Positions 1 through 13,456 of a DNA stretch of 64,000 nt are shown in pieces; the first letter of the stretch is position 1; each line of letters starts with the position of its first letter. The DNA is from Diphasiastrum complanatum. Taxonomy: Eukaryota; Streptophyta; Lycopodiopsida; Lycopodiales; Lycopodiaceae. Location: NCBI GenBank assembly GCA_029204225.1, contig CM055101.1, forward strand, positions 45,010,180 to 45,074,179. The letters are read 5' to 3'. The translations under genes and the position numbers were made by a program. The notes beneath the pieces are model-generated. The model made no database searches and had not been told where the DNA came from. It saw nothing but the letters and a program-made list of their open reading frames with translations.

Positions 1-606
1 ATGATTAAGAATTTCTTTGATCCGATAAGGCCTGTGAATTTTAATTTTCTTTTGATTGCCTTGGTTTTATACATCAGGACCAGATCTTCGGAATGAAAAT
101 CTTTCTTTTGTAACTTGCGATCGTACCATGCCTTGCATCTTTCCTTTTCAGTTGCCAGTGCATGCACAACTAGTAAGCATGTTCCACAGAGCTTATGCAA
201 AGCTTCGTGGCGTAGTTGTAAAGGTTTTGTTTCATTAAGGTGTTGCGTTGTAGCAATCCTTAATGAAGGGACTAAAAACTCTACTGGCATTACAACATCC
301 TGACCATATACCAATTGGAAGGGTATTTGATCAGTGCTTCCCTTATATGTTGTCCTGAATGCCCACAGAGCAGCATGCAACTTGTGTTCCCAATCTGATC
401 TGCTAGCTTCAACTGTTTTCGTGAGCACGCTACACAAGATCTTATTGGATGATTCTGCTTGCCCATTACCACGAGGATAATAAGGCGTACCGGTTCTATG
501 GATCACAAAGAATTCCCTCAACATGACCTTGATGGTCTCATTGATGAAATGACTTCCACTATCGTTGACTATTTCCACCGGGCATCCAAAGCGCAAAAGC
601 TTAAAG
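1..606 (-). pseudogene. Ty3/gypsy integrase, C-terminal half (fragment)
   Basis: Reading the minus strand from about 606 to the window edge gives one frame without stops. It holds the second half of a gypsy integrase core: a catalytic-Asp region (VEIVNDSGSHF), then GTPYYPRGNGQAESSNK with the catalytic Glu in the GQAE motif, then the conserved WEHKLHAALWAFRTTYKG and PFQLVYGQ blocks that precede the C-terminal domain. No start codon is needed because it is the inner part of a pol polyprotein. The upstream part (zinc finger, first Asp, reverse transcriptase) is missing: at about 600 it abuts gypsy sequence on the opposite strand. It looks like a broken but only lightly mutated fragment. The C-terminal side continues beyond position 1. 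Confidence 0.85.
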
Positions 607-668
607 ATGCATTGGTTTCAGCACCAATCTTACGTCCACCCAATTGGTCCATTGAGTTTCATGGCAAA
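597..668 (+). pseudogene. Short gypsy RNase H-type fragment
   Basis: A short plus-strand stretch encodes LKDALVSAPILRPPNW, the typical lead-in to a gypsy RNase H domain. It sits directly between the minus-strand integrase fragment and a plus-strand gag fragment, so three pol/gag pieces are out of their normal order. Too short to classify further. Confidence 0.5.
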
Positions 669-1330
669 AGGCAATCAACCTTGTATATGGGATGATTTTT
701 GCATAGTTTTTAGGGAATACTTCCTACCACTATTAGATGACTATGAACACTTTCAAAAGTTGAGTCATCTAACAATGAATAAAGGTTTGGGACAATTTAT
801 TCAAGATTTTCATAAGTATCTGAATCCACTTTATAGTGACATTCCTCCAAAGGTAGAAATGTTAATGTTTATTGATGGGTTATCAAAAGATTACCAAGTG
901 GATGTTCGTAGGAACCATCCAAAAACCCTAGAGGATGCTATTAGGGCTGCAAAGTATTTTGATGACACACCTAAGCCATCTAGGGGTCACCAACCTAATG
1001 AGCCAAAAAAAGGTTTTCAATTCAGGAGGAAGGATAGGGAAGCTGTTAATGAAACACATCCCAAATCCAATAATCCTAAGTCAAAGATATAGTTGAAGCT
1101 CGTAAGAAAGAACTCATGCTTCAAGTGCAATGGCGAGGGTCACCTTGCACGAGATTGCATAAAAAAACCAACTTCTACCTCAAGTAATCTATCTCGAAGT
1201 AATGAGATGGATGTATGTTTTCTTAGTTCTTTAGTTTTTGGACCTAATGACCTTATTTGCATTAAAGGTAAAGTTAAAGATCAAGTTGTGAAACTCATAA
1301 CTTTATTAATGTAAATTTGGTGCAAACGCT
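660..1330 (+). pseudogene. Ty3/gypsy gag with zinc knuckle and start of protease (decayed)
   Basis: The frame encodes a retrotransposon gag capsid segment (FREYFLPLLDDYEHFQKLSHL, then ...FIDGLSKDYQVDVRRNHPKTLEDAIRAAKYF). After an in-frame TAG at 1090-1092 comes a CCHC zinc knuckle, CFKCNGEGHLARDC (about 1117-1158), which binds nucleic acid in this family. The following protease part reads KGKVKDQVVKL and then, after a frame change, HNFINVNLVQ. The piece in between, which should carry the catalytic D-S/T-G, is gone, so the protease is dead. The gag start is missing. Same orientation as the reverse transcriptase fragment downstream, so probably one old element. Confidence 0.8.
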
Positions 1331-1580
1331 AAACCTTTCAACTAGAAAAAGTGAGAAAAAATACTGTGTGACAATGACATCGGGAATCAATTCCACATTT
1401 ATGGATTATGTTGTTACTCTGAAAAACTAGAATTCCATGCTGTTGCATTAGCTAATGTGGATATTGTTCTCAGATAACAATGGCATTTTGATACAAATAA
1501 ATCATTGAAAATTGATTTTGTTGAAAAATCTTTATCTTTCATGCATGAGGATTCTTTGATTAAGATCAAGGCTAATTTAA

Positions 1581-2227
1581 GTGTTAACACTAAAAAATGT
1601 TAATCCTTATTCTAAACGGGAACTTAATTTAATAATGAAGAATTCTGATTTTGAAGTTTATTTATGTTTTCACAATGATTTCATTTGCTTCAATGATAAT
1701 AAACTTAACATAAATGCCATGAATATACCCAGTGAGAACATTATAGAGTTTGAAGCCTATAATGAACTTAGGCAGGAATTCAATGATGTTTTTATAGACC
1801 TTCATGTAGGTTTACCACCCGGAAGGACAGTTGATCATAAAATTGAGCTTATACCTGGTTCAATTCCGATCGCACAACATCCTTATCAGATGAGTGCATC
1901 AGAAGAGGCTGAGGTAAATAGGCAATTACATGATTACATGAAGAAGGGGTGGGTACAACCTAGTAAGTCTCCTTGGGCATCACCAATGGTTATGGTGGCC
2001 AAGAAGGATGGGACTATAAGGTCTTGCGTAGATTATAAGAATTGAACAAGGTAACCATTAAGAATAGATTTCCACTGTCGCAGATGGATGACCTAATAGA
2101 TTATCTTTACCAAGATAAGTACTTTACCAAGATAGATCTAAGGTCGGGATATCCAGATACGCATTAGGACAGAAGATATACCAAAAACAGGTTTTTGCTT
2201 TGATATCCTAGTGTTCAGTAATTCAAC
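1581..2227 (+). pseudogene. Ty3/gypsy reverse transcriptase, N-terminal part (frameshifted)
   Basis: This frame encodes the entry to a gypsy reverse transcriptase: EFNDVFIDLHVGLPPGRTVDHKIELIPGS, then [26 protein letters not shown] one-base deletion near 2040 shifts the frame. The continuation reads [20 protein letters not shown] and [10 protein letters not shown] in the next frame. The fragment stops at about 2227, before the YxDD catalytic motif, where an unrelated sequence begins. With the gag piece above it forms one truncated plus-strand element. Confidence 0.85.
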
Positions 2228-3000
2228 ATGATCCGTAGTTATCCCCCGACATCCTCTCTTGGCTCAACCAGATTCACTACTCCACAATCCCCATCCATCC
2301 TTGACACCACACTTCAGTTCCGTCATCTTGCACAAGTAGCTTCTTTCGAAACACCCATCTTGACACCTCTCCACACCACCACCACTCCTCTCACACCCCC
2401 TCTAGATCCATCTCATCAGACTATCGAGGGCTACAAACCGCTGATGAAGCTTTCACGCAAACAGAATACGTTCCATCCCCTCTACGTGCTGACCCCACTG
2501 CACCAAACAACATGATCGAGCCTAAAAAGCTTGTAGAAGATGATGACGACGACGTGCAAGTTGTGCGAGCAACAATTCAATCAGTCCCAAGAAGTAACAC
2601 CCTACCGGCCATGCCTACGGATCTCACGTCGGCATACCAGTTCTTGGAAATCTTTGTCTAGGATATGGTAGCAGCCAAAGCTTCATTAAACGACCGAGTA
2701 GTGGATTTGGCTACTAACAACACCAAACTACGAGCATAAATCACTCAGCTCCAACAAGACAGGTGGCCATACAACATGAGTAGGTAGAGAAGGGTAAGGT
2801 GCAACTGAACAAGCACGAAGAAGGTCTCCAGAGGTATATTAAAAACCACTTCAAATTAGCAACGAACACCTCCACCAAGGTCCAGGAGATCCAACAGCAA
2901 GCAGAGCAGTGTCTCACCCCGATCCAGGCACAACTACTTGTACTCAAAACAGAAAATTAACATCCGGGGAACGGAGGTGCAACAACGACAACAACAACAA
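2228..3000 (+). pseudogene. Unrecognised decayed ORF, coiled-coil-like
   Basis: Protein-like sequence appears in shifting plus frames. A Ser/Thr/Pro-rich start (2228-2515) is followed by an acidic stretch (VEDDDDDVQVVRATIQS), then a segment rich in Q, K, L and E (REGKVQLNKHEEGLQRYIKN, STKVQEIQQQAEQCL) interrupted by stops. The heptad-like hydrophobics suggest a coiled coil. It ends in a CAA-rich stretch near 2970-3000. I do not recognise a family. The N-terminal half of some retrotransposon gag proteins looks like this, but that is a guess. Confidence 0.35.
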
Positions 3001-3099
3001 CAAACAATATGGTTACTAGTAATGTCGCTTTATAGTAGTCTTCAACTTTTTCAAACGCCAAAGCTGTGTTAGGATAAAAAAAAAGGGGGGTAAGAAGTC

Positions 3100-3540
3100 A
3101 TCCCATTTGGTGGAGACGCCCATCAAAAATTCTAAGTCCTTGGCGAATGTTGCTACCGTGCGGACCGTGGGATCAAAGCACTTGTTATAGTCTTTGGAAA
3201 ATTGAATGAGAGCCCTTTTGGCGTATGCGTCTGTGCCCCACCTGTGCTCTGGTAATCTGGTCTAGTGGTGTAACACCGCCCATTTGGATTGTCGTGGATA
3301 GGGGACAAAATGTGGGTTGGGTCCGTAGTTGATGTGGGCTTGCCACGTAGGCCCTGATGGCCTCTGGATTTTTTTCGAAGTGTTGCTGCCGCCATTCAGG
3401 CTGTGGAGCCAATGCTGGGAGGTAGGCGATGATATCCTTGATTGAGAATGGTAATTTCCAGCCACTGTGTGAGGATTCCTACGGGTATTGGACTAGATAA
3501 GCGTTGATTTTGTCCTCCACCGTCTTTGGCTTGCGGAATG
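3100..3540 (-). other. Unrecognised minus-strand open stretch
   Basis: The minus strand is open in overlapping frames over most of this interval. One frame reads protein-like text (KPKTVEDKINAYLVQYP, then SGWKLPFSIKDIIAYLPAL and APQPEWRQQHFEKNPEAIRA). No known domain or catalytic motif is visible. It lies head-to-head with the decayed coiled-coil ORF to its left and may be part of the same old mobile element. From 3540 to 3720 I see nothing recognisable. Confidence 0.3.
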
Positions 3541-3719
3541 CTCGGTTGGCAGAAATGGTTCAAGAGCCTTGCGATGTGGAAGCTTGTCAGATCTGATCAG
3601 TTTCTTGATTGATATCTAGGCCCTGGTCTTGGCCTTGATATTGCGTATCTTGCCCTGCTACGTCTAAGCCTTGATCTTGATACTCAGGCCCCGCTGCTTC
3701 TTAAAGAGGGGTAGTGTTA

Positions 3720-7129
<3,410 letters not shown>

Positions 7130-7137
7130 TCACAACC

Positions 7138-7601
7138 ATTGTTGGGCGGGTATATAGGGTCACGACTGGTATCAATAATGGGTATCAATGCGGTATTAAA
7201 AAACCGACCCGACCGGTATATGATTTCTAATACCAGGGTCTAGAGCCGGACACCCAATATTAACTATTCTATTCATGTTGATACCCAGGTTGGGGAGATT
7301 TTGTGGATTTTGCCATGGTATCAATAGTAGTACTATTTTTTATATTTTTTTTGAAATCTCAATTTTTTTATATTTTAATTATGATATTACACTCTAAAAA
7401 GTATATTTATAGCAATTCGTACATGTTGATACCCGGGTTGATAACTGGCTGGTATCACCCTTATGATACCAGCCCGGTCTATACGAGTCTACAACTCTTA
7501 TACCTCCTTATGTTAATACCCTACTGGTATTACATTTTCTAAAAACCTGCAATACCCTGACCCGACTGGTATAAAAAATTTTAATACCTGCCCAACACCG
7601 G
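7138..7601. mobile_element. hAT-like MITE with 8-bp target duplication
   Basis: A 464-bp non-coding element. It is flanked by the exact 8-bp direct repeat TCACAACC (7130-7137 and 7602-7609), the size made by hAT transposases. Its ends are inverted: TGTTGGGCGGGTAT on the left matches TGTTGGGCAGGTAT read inward from the right, with one mismatch. The interior is full of GGTAT and ATACC motifs in both directions, so a single strand could fold on itself. No transposase is encoded. It lies about 450 bp upstream of the host gene start. Confidence 0.75.
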
Positions 7602-7609
7602 TCACAACC

Positions 7610-8052
7610 TTGAAATGACTTCCCTTGAAATTGGCTCTAAATTTGCACCATGTGGGCAAAAGCCAATTTTAGACGCAACCACTAATTAACTTTATCATGT
7701 GGCTGCTCCAAACACAAACACAAACAAACAAAAACACAATGCCCAAAAAGGCTCTTGCTGTTTGTTTGACATGGATGATGGGGCGCGCGTGTTGTGATGA
7801 GTAGCTGAGAAGGGTGATAAAATACCACCTTCGGTTTTTGATTGGCTGAGAAGTGGTCCTCTCGCTCCTCAGCCAAGCAAAATCAAACCAGAAATTAAAG
7901 ACTAAAACAAACCAATCAAGAATTTTTGTGACTGTGATGAGTTGAGTTTAGCAAGCCACTTTTACTACGACTTATTATTGGCCATCCTTCCCTGCATCCC
8001 GATTTCATATCAAGCCATCCTCATTTCTCATCATAATTCACTTTAATCCTTC
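7610..8052 (+). promoter_or_regulatory. Presumed promoter and 5' leader of the CBBY-like gene
   Basis: The sequence directly upstream of the host start codon carries CCAAT-type motifs (ATTGG near 7840 and CCAAT near 7908). No convincing TATA box or transcription start can be fixed by eye. The assignment rests on position only. Confidence 0.4.
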
Positions 8053-8361
8053 ATGGCGAGCCTAGCACTGTCCTTTCTTCCATCTCCATGCTCGTCTTCT
8101 TACAGCTCCCCGCTCTCGTCTTCACATTGTATCATCAAGTGTCCTTCTTCTCCCTTCCACAGACAACAACTCTCCTCCTCCTTGCTGGGTTTGAAGAAAA
8201 TTGGTTGGAAAAAATGTTCCCCTCCAGCTCATCAAAAGAGGAAACACCATGTAACAACGCAAGCTGCACTGCTGGACGCTCTGCTATTTGACTGCGATGG
8301 AGTGTTAGTGGATACTGAGCGTGATGGACACCGGATATCCTTCAATCAGACATTTGCCCAG
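8053..8361 (+). CDS. CBBY: CBBY-like HAD phosphatase, exon 1 (transit peptide and motif I)
   Basis: Exon 1 encodes 103 residues in phase 0. Residues 1 to about 70 are rich in Ser, Pro, Lys and Arg with few acidic residues (MASLALSFLPSPCSSSYSSP...), as in a chloroplast transit peptide. Residues about 75-103 read ALLFDCDGVLVDTERDGHRISFNQTFAQ in part; DCDG is HAD motif I with the nucleophile Asp and acid/base Asp. This matches the plant CBBY-like protein (Arabidopsis At3g48420), homologue of CbbY, which dephosphorylates xylulose-1,5-bisphosphate, an inhibitory by-product of Rubisco. The start is the first Met of the frame. The exon must end at CAG (8361) to keep the frame with exon 2, giving a GC donor (GCTTGT) rather than GT; the nearby GT at 8366 would create a stop. 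Confidence 0.9.
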
Positions 8362-8764
8362 GCTTGTATAATCCCTTCCTAATTTCAACTGCTCTTTTTT
8401 AACTTTCTATATTGCAGCCACGGTCAATAGTCGCATTTACCTACGCTTGCCATCAAAATCTTGTGCCAAAACTCTCATGTGACAGCCAATGAGGGAGTGA
8501 CCTCTGGATCTAAACGTTCTGCCTGAATTTTCATGCACACAGCCAATAGCCATTCAGTCATTGGTTGTCCCTATGAAAAAACAGGCAGAAAGTTTAGTTT
8601 TGTAGAAACTTTTATGAACAAACTAGCATTCAGAAAAAAAAAAAACACACTTGGCATTCGGCCCTTGGTCCTTTCCTCCCACATAATTTCCCACAGTTCC
8701 CATCCTTTTCATGCAGCTGTTTCTTTATTTTGTCTAAGATGGTGCTGTACACATCTCAAATGAA
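8362..8764 (+). other. Start of CBBY intron 1, no feature seen
   Basis: Intron sequence following the GC donor. No domain, RNA gene or repeat was recognised before the older gypsy fragment begins. Confidence 0.5.
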
Positions 8765-8955
8765 AGTCATCTTCAGTGACCATAAATGACATTTGATACA
8801 TTATTCGAGACAATGCATTAGCTGGTCGATTTTTTGTTCCCTTCTTTCATCGAATTTCTATTCGAATTTTCTGCATCAACTTAGCCCACCTAGCCTAACA
8901 CCCCTCATAGGTTTGGCTGATTAGCAAAGTGTTTCAAGGTATCATGGTTTGTATT
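8765..8955 (-). pseudogene. Old gypsy RNase H fragment, part 1 (interrupted by K1)
   Basis: The minus strand reads HDTLKHFANQPNL, a one-base shift, then WAKLMQKIRIEIR, stop, KKGTKNRPANALSRIMYQMS. This is the end of a gypsy RNase H domain, like the one in element N (RWAELMQEFHLEI...DALLRILHQMSF). The upstream half of the domain lies at 15361-15760, on the other side of element K1. It therefore pre-dates K1 and was split by it. Confidence 0.8.
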
Positions 8956-9318
8956 TGTAATAGATCCTAACACCACAGTAGGGCAAACACTAACTGATCC
9001 ACCCAACCTTGCCTACTCCCTGATATAGAGTAAGCCCCTCCTAGCCCAGTGTGAGGACTGGACTGGTAGCATGCAACTGCCAAGTGTCGGCCACGTGGCA
9101 CTGACGTGGCCGACTGCACGTCGGGACCCAACTGGGGGCCCTATCCTGCTGACAGGGTCCCTAGGCTGTGTTAGGCCCGCCATGGCTATGGACCGTGCTG
9201 GGGCACACTACTCACACTGTTTTGCCCTGTTGGTCATGTACGCTGGACACGACCCTGACTGTGGTATCTGACCTATCTGTGTTCCCTAGGGTTCGACACT
9301 GGTTACGAGCTCGTAACA
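8956..9318 (-). repeat. K1 3' LTR
   Basis: 363 bp, starting TGTTACGAGC and ending ATTACA when read on the minus strand. It contains a perfect 11-bp inverted repeat at 9086-9114 (GTCGGCCACGT / ACGTGGCCGAC) with a CCACGTGG G-box. It has a 5-bp GGACT duplication absent from the other LTR. Confidence 0.95.
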
Positions 9319-9332
9319 CTCCCTCCCCCTTA
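9319..9332 (-). other. K1 polypurine tract
   Basis: On the minus strand AAGGGGGAGGGAG directly precedes the 3' LTR. This is the expected primer for plus-strand DNA synthesis. The same tract precedes the K2 3' LTR. Confidence 0.9.
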
Positions 9333-9349
9333 AGAACCGTCTTGGTCCT

Positions 9350-9715
9350 CTAAGACAAAGTCTGAAAAATCTTGCGAAGGACGCTGCCTCTTTCCCAAGT
9401 GGCATTCTCAACAGGCTGATCATTCCACTTAACCAGATATTCTCGGTATAGAGTATGACGAGTCTGCGTCTCTCTACTATCAAGAATCTCCTCTGGTTCA
9501 TGTGGAGGTTGCTGAGGATCCAATGGGAGAACTAGAACACTGCCCCCTACCAGATTGTCTGATCTGGTTAAGGCTTTTCGTAACTGACTTACATGAAAGA
9601 TTGGAAAAACCTTACTGCTGTGTGGGAGTTCTAGCTCATAGGTGACCTCGCCTAGTCTCCTACTGATGGTAAAGGGACCACAATACCTTGGAGACAACTT
9701 AGCACACACTCTTGA
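9350..9715 (-). pseudogene. K1 pol C-terminus with chromodomain
   Basis: The frame encodes the integrase C-terminal linker (LSPRYCGPFTISRRLGEVTY, HVSQLRKAL) and a chromodomain (ETQTRHTLYREYLVKWNDQP, ENATWE), ending at a stop just before the polypurine tract. Chromodomains at this place define chromoviruses and are thought to guide integration to heterochromatin. It is in a different frame from the integrase core upstream: a frameshift lies near 9715, where K2 reads straight through LKSGVCAKLSPRYCGPF. Confidence 0.88.
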
Positions 9716-11001
9716 TTTGATGATTTGAGGGTTTTAGAGTCGATTGGGACTCTCAAGTAGACATTCTCACTAGTGGAGAACTGCACATCCCGTCTGTGTG
9801 GATCTGCATAATGCCTGGCTCGATCCTGGGACTGCCTGATGCTACGCTTAGCATGTTCTATCATCTGGTTTAGGTCCTCTAAAAAGTTTCTAGCTGCTTC
9901 AACTTTTTCTTGTTTAAACCCTACAGCTGTGGGTGAGCGTGGCTGAAAACCGTACATCAGCATAAATGGGCTGTATCCCGTAGCTGAACGTTTGGTACTG
10001 TTGTAAGCAAACTCTAATATCGAGAGATACTCCTCCCAATTTGTCTGCTTCTTGCTGACGTATGCACGAAGCATATCCTCCAGCACCTGATTTACCCTCT
10101 CTGTTTGACCGTCCGTCTGTGGATGGTCGGTGGTACTCATATTAAGTTTAGTATGGAGATGATGGAATACTGCCCTCCAAAAATTTCCATTAAACTTACT
10201 GTCCCGGTTGCTGACTATGCCGGAAGGTAGACCGTACAATTTAAATAGCCCGTCTACAAACAACCTCGCTAACTCTGGAGCTCTAACGGTTGTTTTGGTC
10301 GGAATGAAATGAGCCATTTTGGTCAGACGGTCAACTGTGACCCATATAGCGTCATTACCCTTTTGGGTTTTAGGCAGGCCTACTATAAAATCCATGGAGA
10401 TACTCTCCCGTTTACCAGCTGGTATTTCTAAGGGATGCAACAACCCTCCTGCCTTTAAACGCTCTGCTTTGTTTACTTGACATTTCTGGCAACTGGTTAC
10501 ATACTGGTGGACGTCCTTTTTCATACTGGGCCAGAAAAATTGCCTACGAAGAAGCTCATAGGTCTTCTGTATGCCTGGGTGTCCCACACTAGGATTGTCA
10601 TGACATTCATATAGGACTTGCTGCCTATAATCCTCTGAATTGGGGACACATACTCTATCTCTATAGAGCAAGTACTCATCCTGAATGGAATACTGTTTCC
10701 ATTTGAATCCTTGAGTCAACTGACCCTCAACCACTGAGGTTTGCTTGGGTAATACAGGCTCAGAATCCTCAACGTCATCTGACGACGTATACTCAGACTC
10801 ATCATCATCCTCAACGGAAGCTGCCGTATTCTTGGATGAACTGGCACCAGCCCCGGGAACTGATTCTGGAGTCTGTAACTGTCTGCTCTGGACTGAGTTC
10901 CAGATAGTAGAGAAGAATGCATCATGCTGGCATTTCCCTCTCAAGGACTCGAGTAACTCATTACGAATCTGAGTAAAACTCAGCTCGTTTATCATAGGCA
11001 T
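9716..11001 (-). pseudogene. K1 RNase H tail and integrase core
   Basis: After a variable acidic linker the frame shows the integrase HHCC zinc finger (YECHDNPSVGHPG ... SCQKCQVNKAER), then the core with the three catalytic residues: MDFIVGLP (Asp), IVSNRDSKFNGNFW (Asp) and HPQTDGQTERVNQ (Glu). GKRESISMDFIVG and YNSTKRSATGYSPF are family blocks. All three catalytic acids are present. The frame is separated from the upstream pol by a 14-bp deletion at about 11005 and from the chromodomain by a later frameshift, so no full polyprotein can be made. Confidence 0.92.
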
Positions 11002-13444
11002 CTGCTACTGTATTAAATTTTCCACGTCTATATCTGATAGACATGTCAAACTCTTGCATCAACTATGCCCAACGAGCTTTCCGACCTCTAAGCTCAGGTT
11101 GATTGCAAAGGTATCTGAGACTCTCATGGTCTGTCAGGACCTCAAAGTTGGCACCATACAAATAATGCCTCCAAGTCTTAAGGGCATGGACTATAGAAAA
11201 GAGTTCCTTTTCATAGGCACTGTACCTAGTCTGAGCTGGCTCAAGTTTTTTACTCTCAAACGCAACTGGTCGTCCACCTTGAGTTAGCACAACACCTACT
11301 GCAAAGTCGCTAGCATCTGTTTCGACCACAAATGGCTGATTGGGGTCGACGACCTTTAGAACTGGTGCTGTAGCTAAGGCTGTTTTGAGAGCATCAAAGC
11401 TCTCCTGCTGTGCGGACTCCCAAATGAACTCCTTTCCCTTCCACTTAAGAAGATTTGTCATGGGAACTGCTATCTGAGCATATTCCTTGACAAATCGTCT
11501 GTAATATCCCGCCGAACCAAGAAAGATCTGAAGTTCCAAAACATTCTGAGGTCTCAGCCAACTAAGTATGGCTTTAACCTTATTTGGGTCCATTTTAATC
11601 CCATCTGAAGAGATAATGTGACCCAAATATGGTACTTCTTCAACGAAGAATTCGCACTTGGATTGTTTAGCATAAAGCTTATGCTTTCTGAGCAGTCGAA
11701 ACACCTTTCTGAGGTGTTTTAGATGCTCCTTCCTCGTTTTGCTGTAAACGAGGATGTCATCTAAAAATACGACTACAAACTTACCCAAGTATGGTCTGAG
11801 GACACTGTTCATTAAGGTCATAAAGGTAGCTGGAGCATTTGTGAGCCCAAATGGCATCACCTTAAACTCATAATGACCGTGATGAGTCCTAAAAGCTGTT
11901 TTCGAGACATCTTCCGATTTTATACGGACTTGATGATATTCCGATCTGAGGTCTATTTTACTGAAAAACTTAGCCCCGTCGAGTTGATCAAACAACTCGT
12001 CTGCCCGAGGCATAGGGTATTTATTCTTAATTGTGACTTTATTGAGGGCTCTGTAATCTACGCAAAGACGCATAGACCCCTCTTTCTTTTTCACCAATAG
12101 GACTGGTGAGGCCCATGGTGAACTACTGGTCTGAATTTGGCCTTTTCCAAGATAATCTGTTAACTGCCTAGTTATTTCTTCATTCTCTGTTCGGCTGACC
12201 CGATACGGAGGTTTAGAAACAGGTGCTGTACCTGGTACTAGGTTTATTACATGATCTACCTCTCTGCTAGGTGGTAAACCATGTGGCAAATCTTCAGGAA
12301 AAACATCTTTAAATTTAGACAATAAAGTTTCTAATTTACTGATTTTCTGCTGAATAGAACTGGAAATAGAAACTTCAGGATTAAACTGAAAGTCACATAA
12401 GAATACCTGATGGTCTTCGTCTCCGATTAGCTGACAGAGCTCTGAACTACAGACCATAGGACTGTTGGGAACATCATGCTCCCCATGCAACTGGATCTCT
12501 CGGCCTTTATGTTGAAAGCTGAGGGTGTTCTCCTGATAGTTTCTGTGGAGGAAAGGTCCTAAACTGTAGAGCCAATCTCTCCCGAGAACAATATCCGTGC
12601 GATCCAGGTGCATTATCTGAAAGTTTATTTCATCTCGGTACCCCTGAATACCAAGATTCAAATTACTTACCATAGTTTCCCATATTTTTTTATCTTCACC
12701 CTTAGGTAATGAAACTATGTACCTATGCTGACTAGGTACTTCTGGTAGTTTAATCTTTTTAACCAGGGTGTAGTTGATGAAATTATGGGTTGCCCCATCA
12801 TCAACCATAACTCTTACTGACTGGTTACCAACTTTCCCATGCATACGTACTAGGTCATGCGGCCCAAAGCTGAAGGGTCTCGCTAGCATTGCAAAGGTCA
12901 GCTGGCAACAGTGTTCATGATCTTCATGATACACTGCCGAGTCACTAGGGAAACATATAGTCTGAACAAGATGAACTTGTTTTTTATCTTTCTTATCTTT
13001 TTTAGTGAAAGGCCCCTTGGGACACTGCCTGACTGTGTGTCCCTTGCCCATACACACAAAGCACAAACGTTCTTGTTTGGCTTTCTCAAAATCATCTGGT
13101 TTTAAGGGCTGTATGAGTGAAGGGCGTTTCTGAGGAGCTTCACCTTTAAATTTATCTTCTTTCTTTCTTTTTAAAAATTTCTTTTTAAATTGAAAGTCTT
13201 TCTGAGGAGGCTGCTCAGAAAGTGGTTGCTGTCTCGCCCTCTTCCTACCCACTGAATCATCATAGATTTGAGCATATCTGAGAGCTTGCTCAAGGGTAGT
13301 AGGCGAGTTTCTCTGGACCTCTACTTTATATTCATCTTTGAGGCCACGGACAAATCCCCTAATTTTCTGATAATCATCCATATTTTTAATCTTTAAAATT
13401 GCTTCTCGATACCGCGAGATATATTGGATGAGGGACTTGTCCAT
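11002..13444 (-). pseudogene. K1 gag end, protease, reverse transcriptase and RNase H
   Basis: A 793-codon open stretch followed by a premature TAG (E to stop in RWAEL) and a 14-bp deletion. In order: gag C-terminus; CCHC knuckle [14 protein letters not shown]; protease [13 protein letters not shown], where the usual D-S/T-G is D-D-G; reverse transcriptase with [36 protein letters not shown] (Gly to Glu against the family), [12 protein letters not shown] and catalytic [11 protein letters not shown]; RNase H with [11 protein letters not shown] and [16 protein letters not shown]. The RT catalytic Asp pair is intact. Confidence 0.93.
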
Positions 13445-13456
13445 TACTGTTATTTC

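Noticed and set aside
9071-9353. ORFs of 60-70 codons inside the K LTRs (also near 15100, 54250-54640, 60004-60386 and in LTR X1 at 30370)
   Set aside because: They recur in each LTR copy on either strand because the LTR is GC-rich, and they show no domain.
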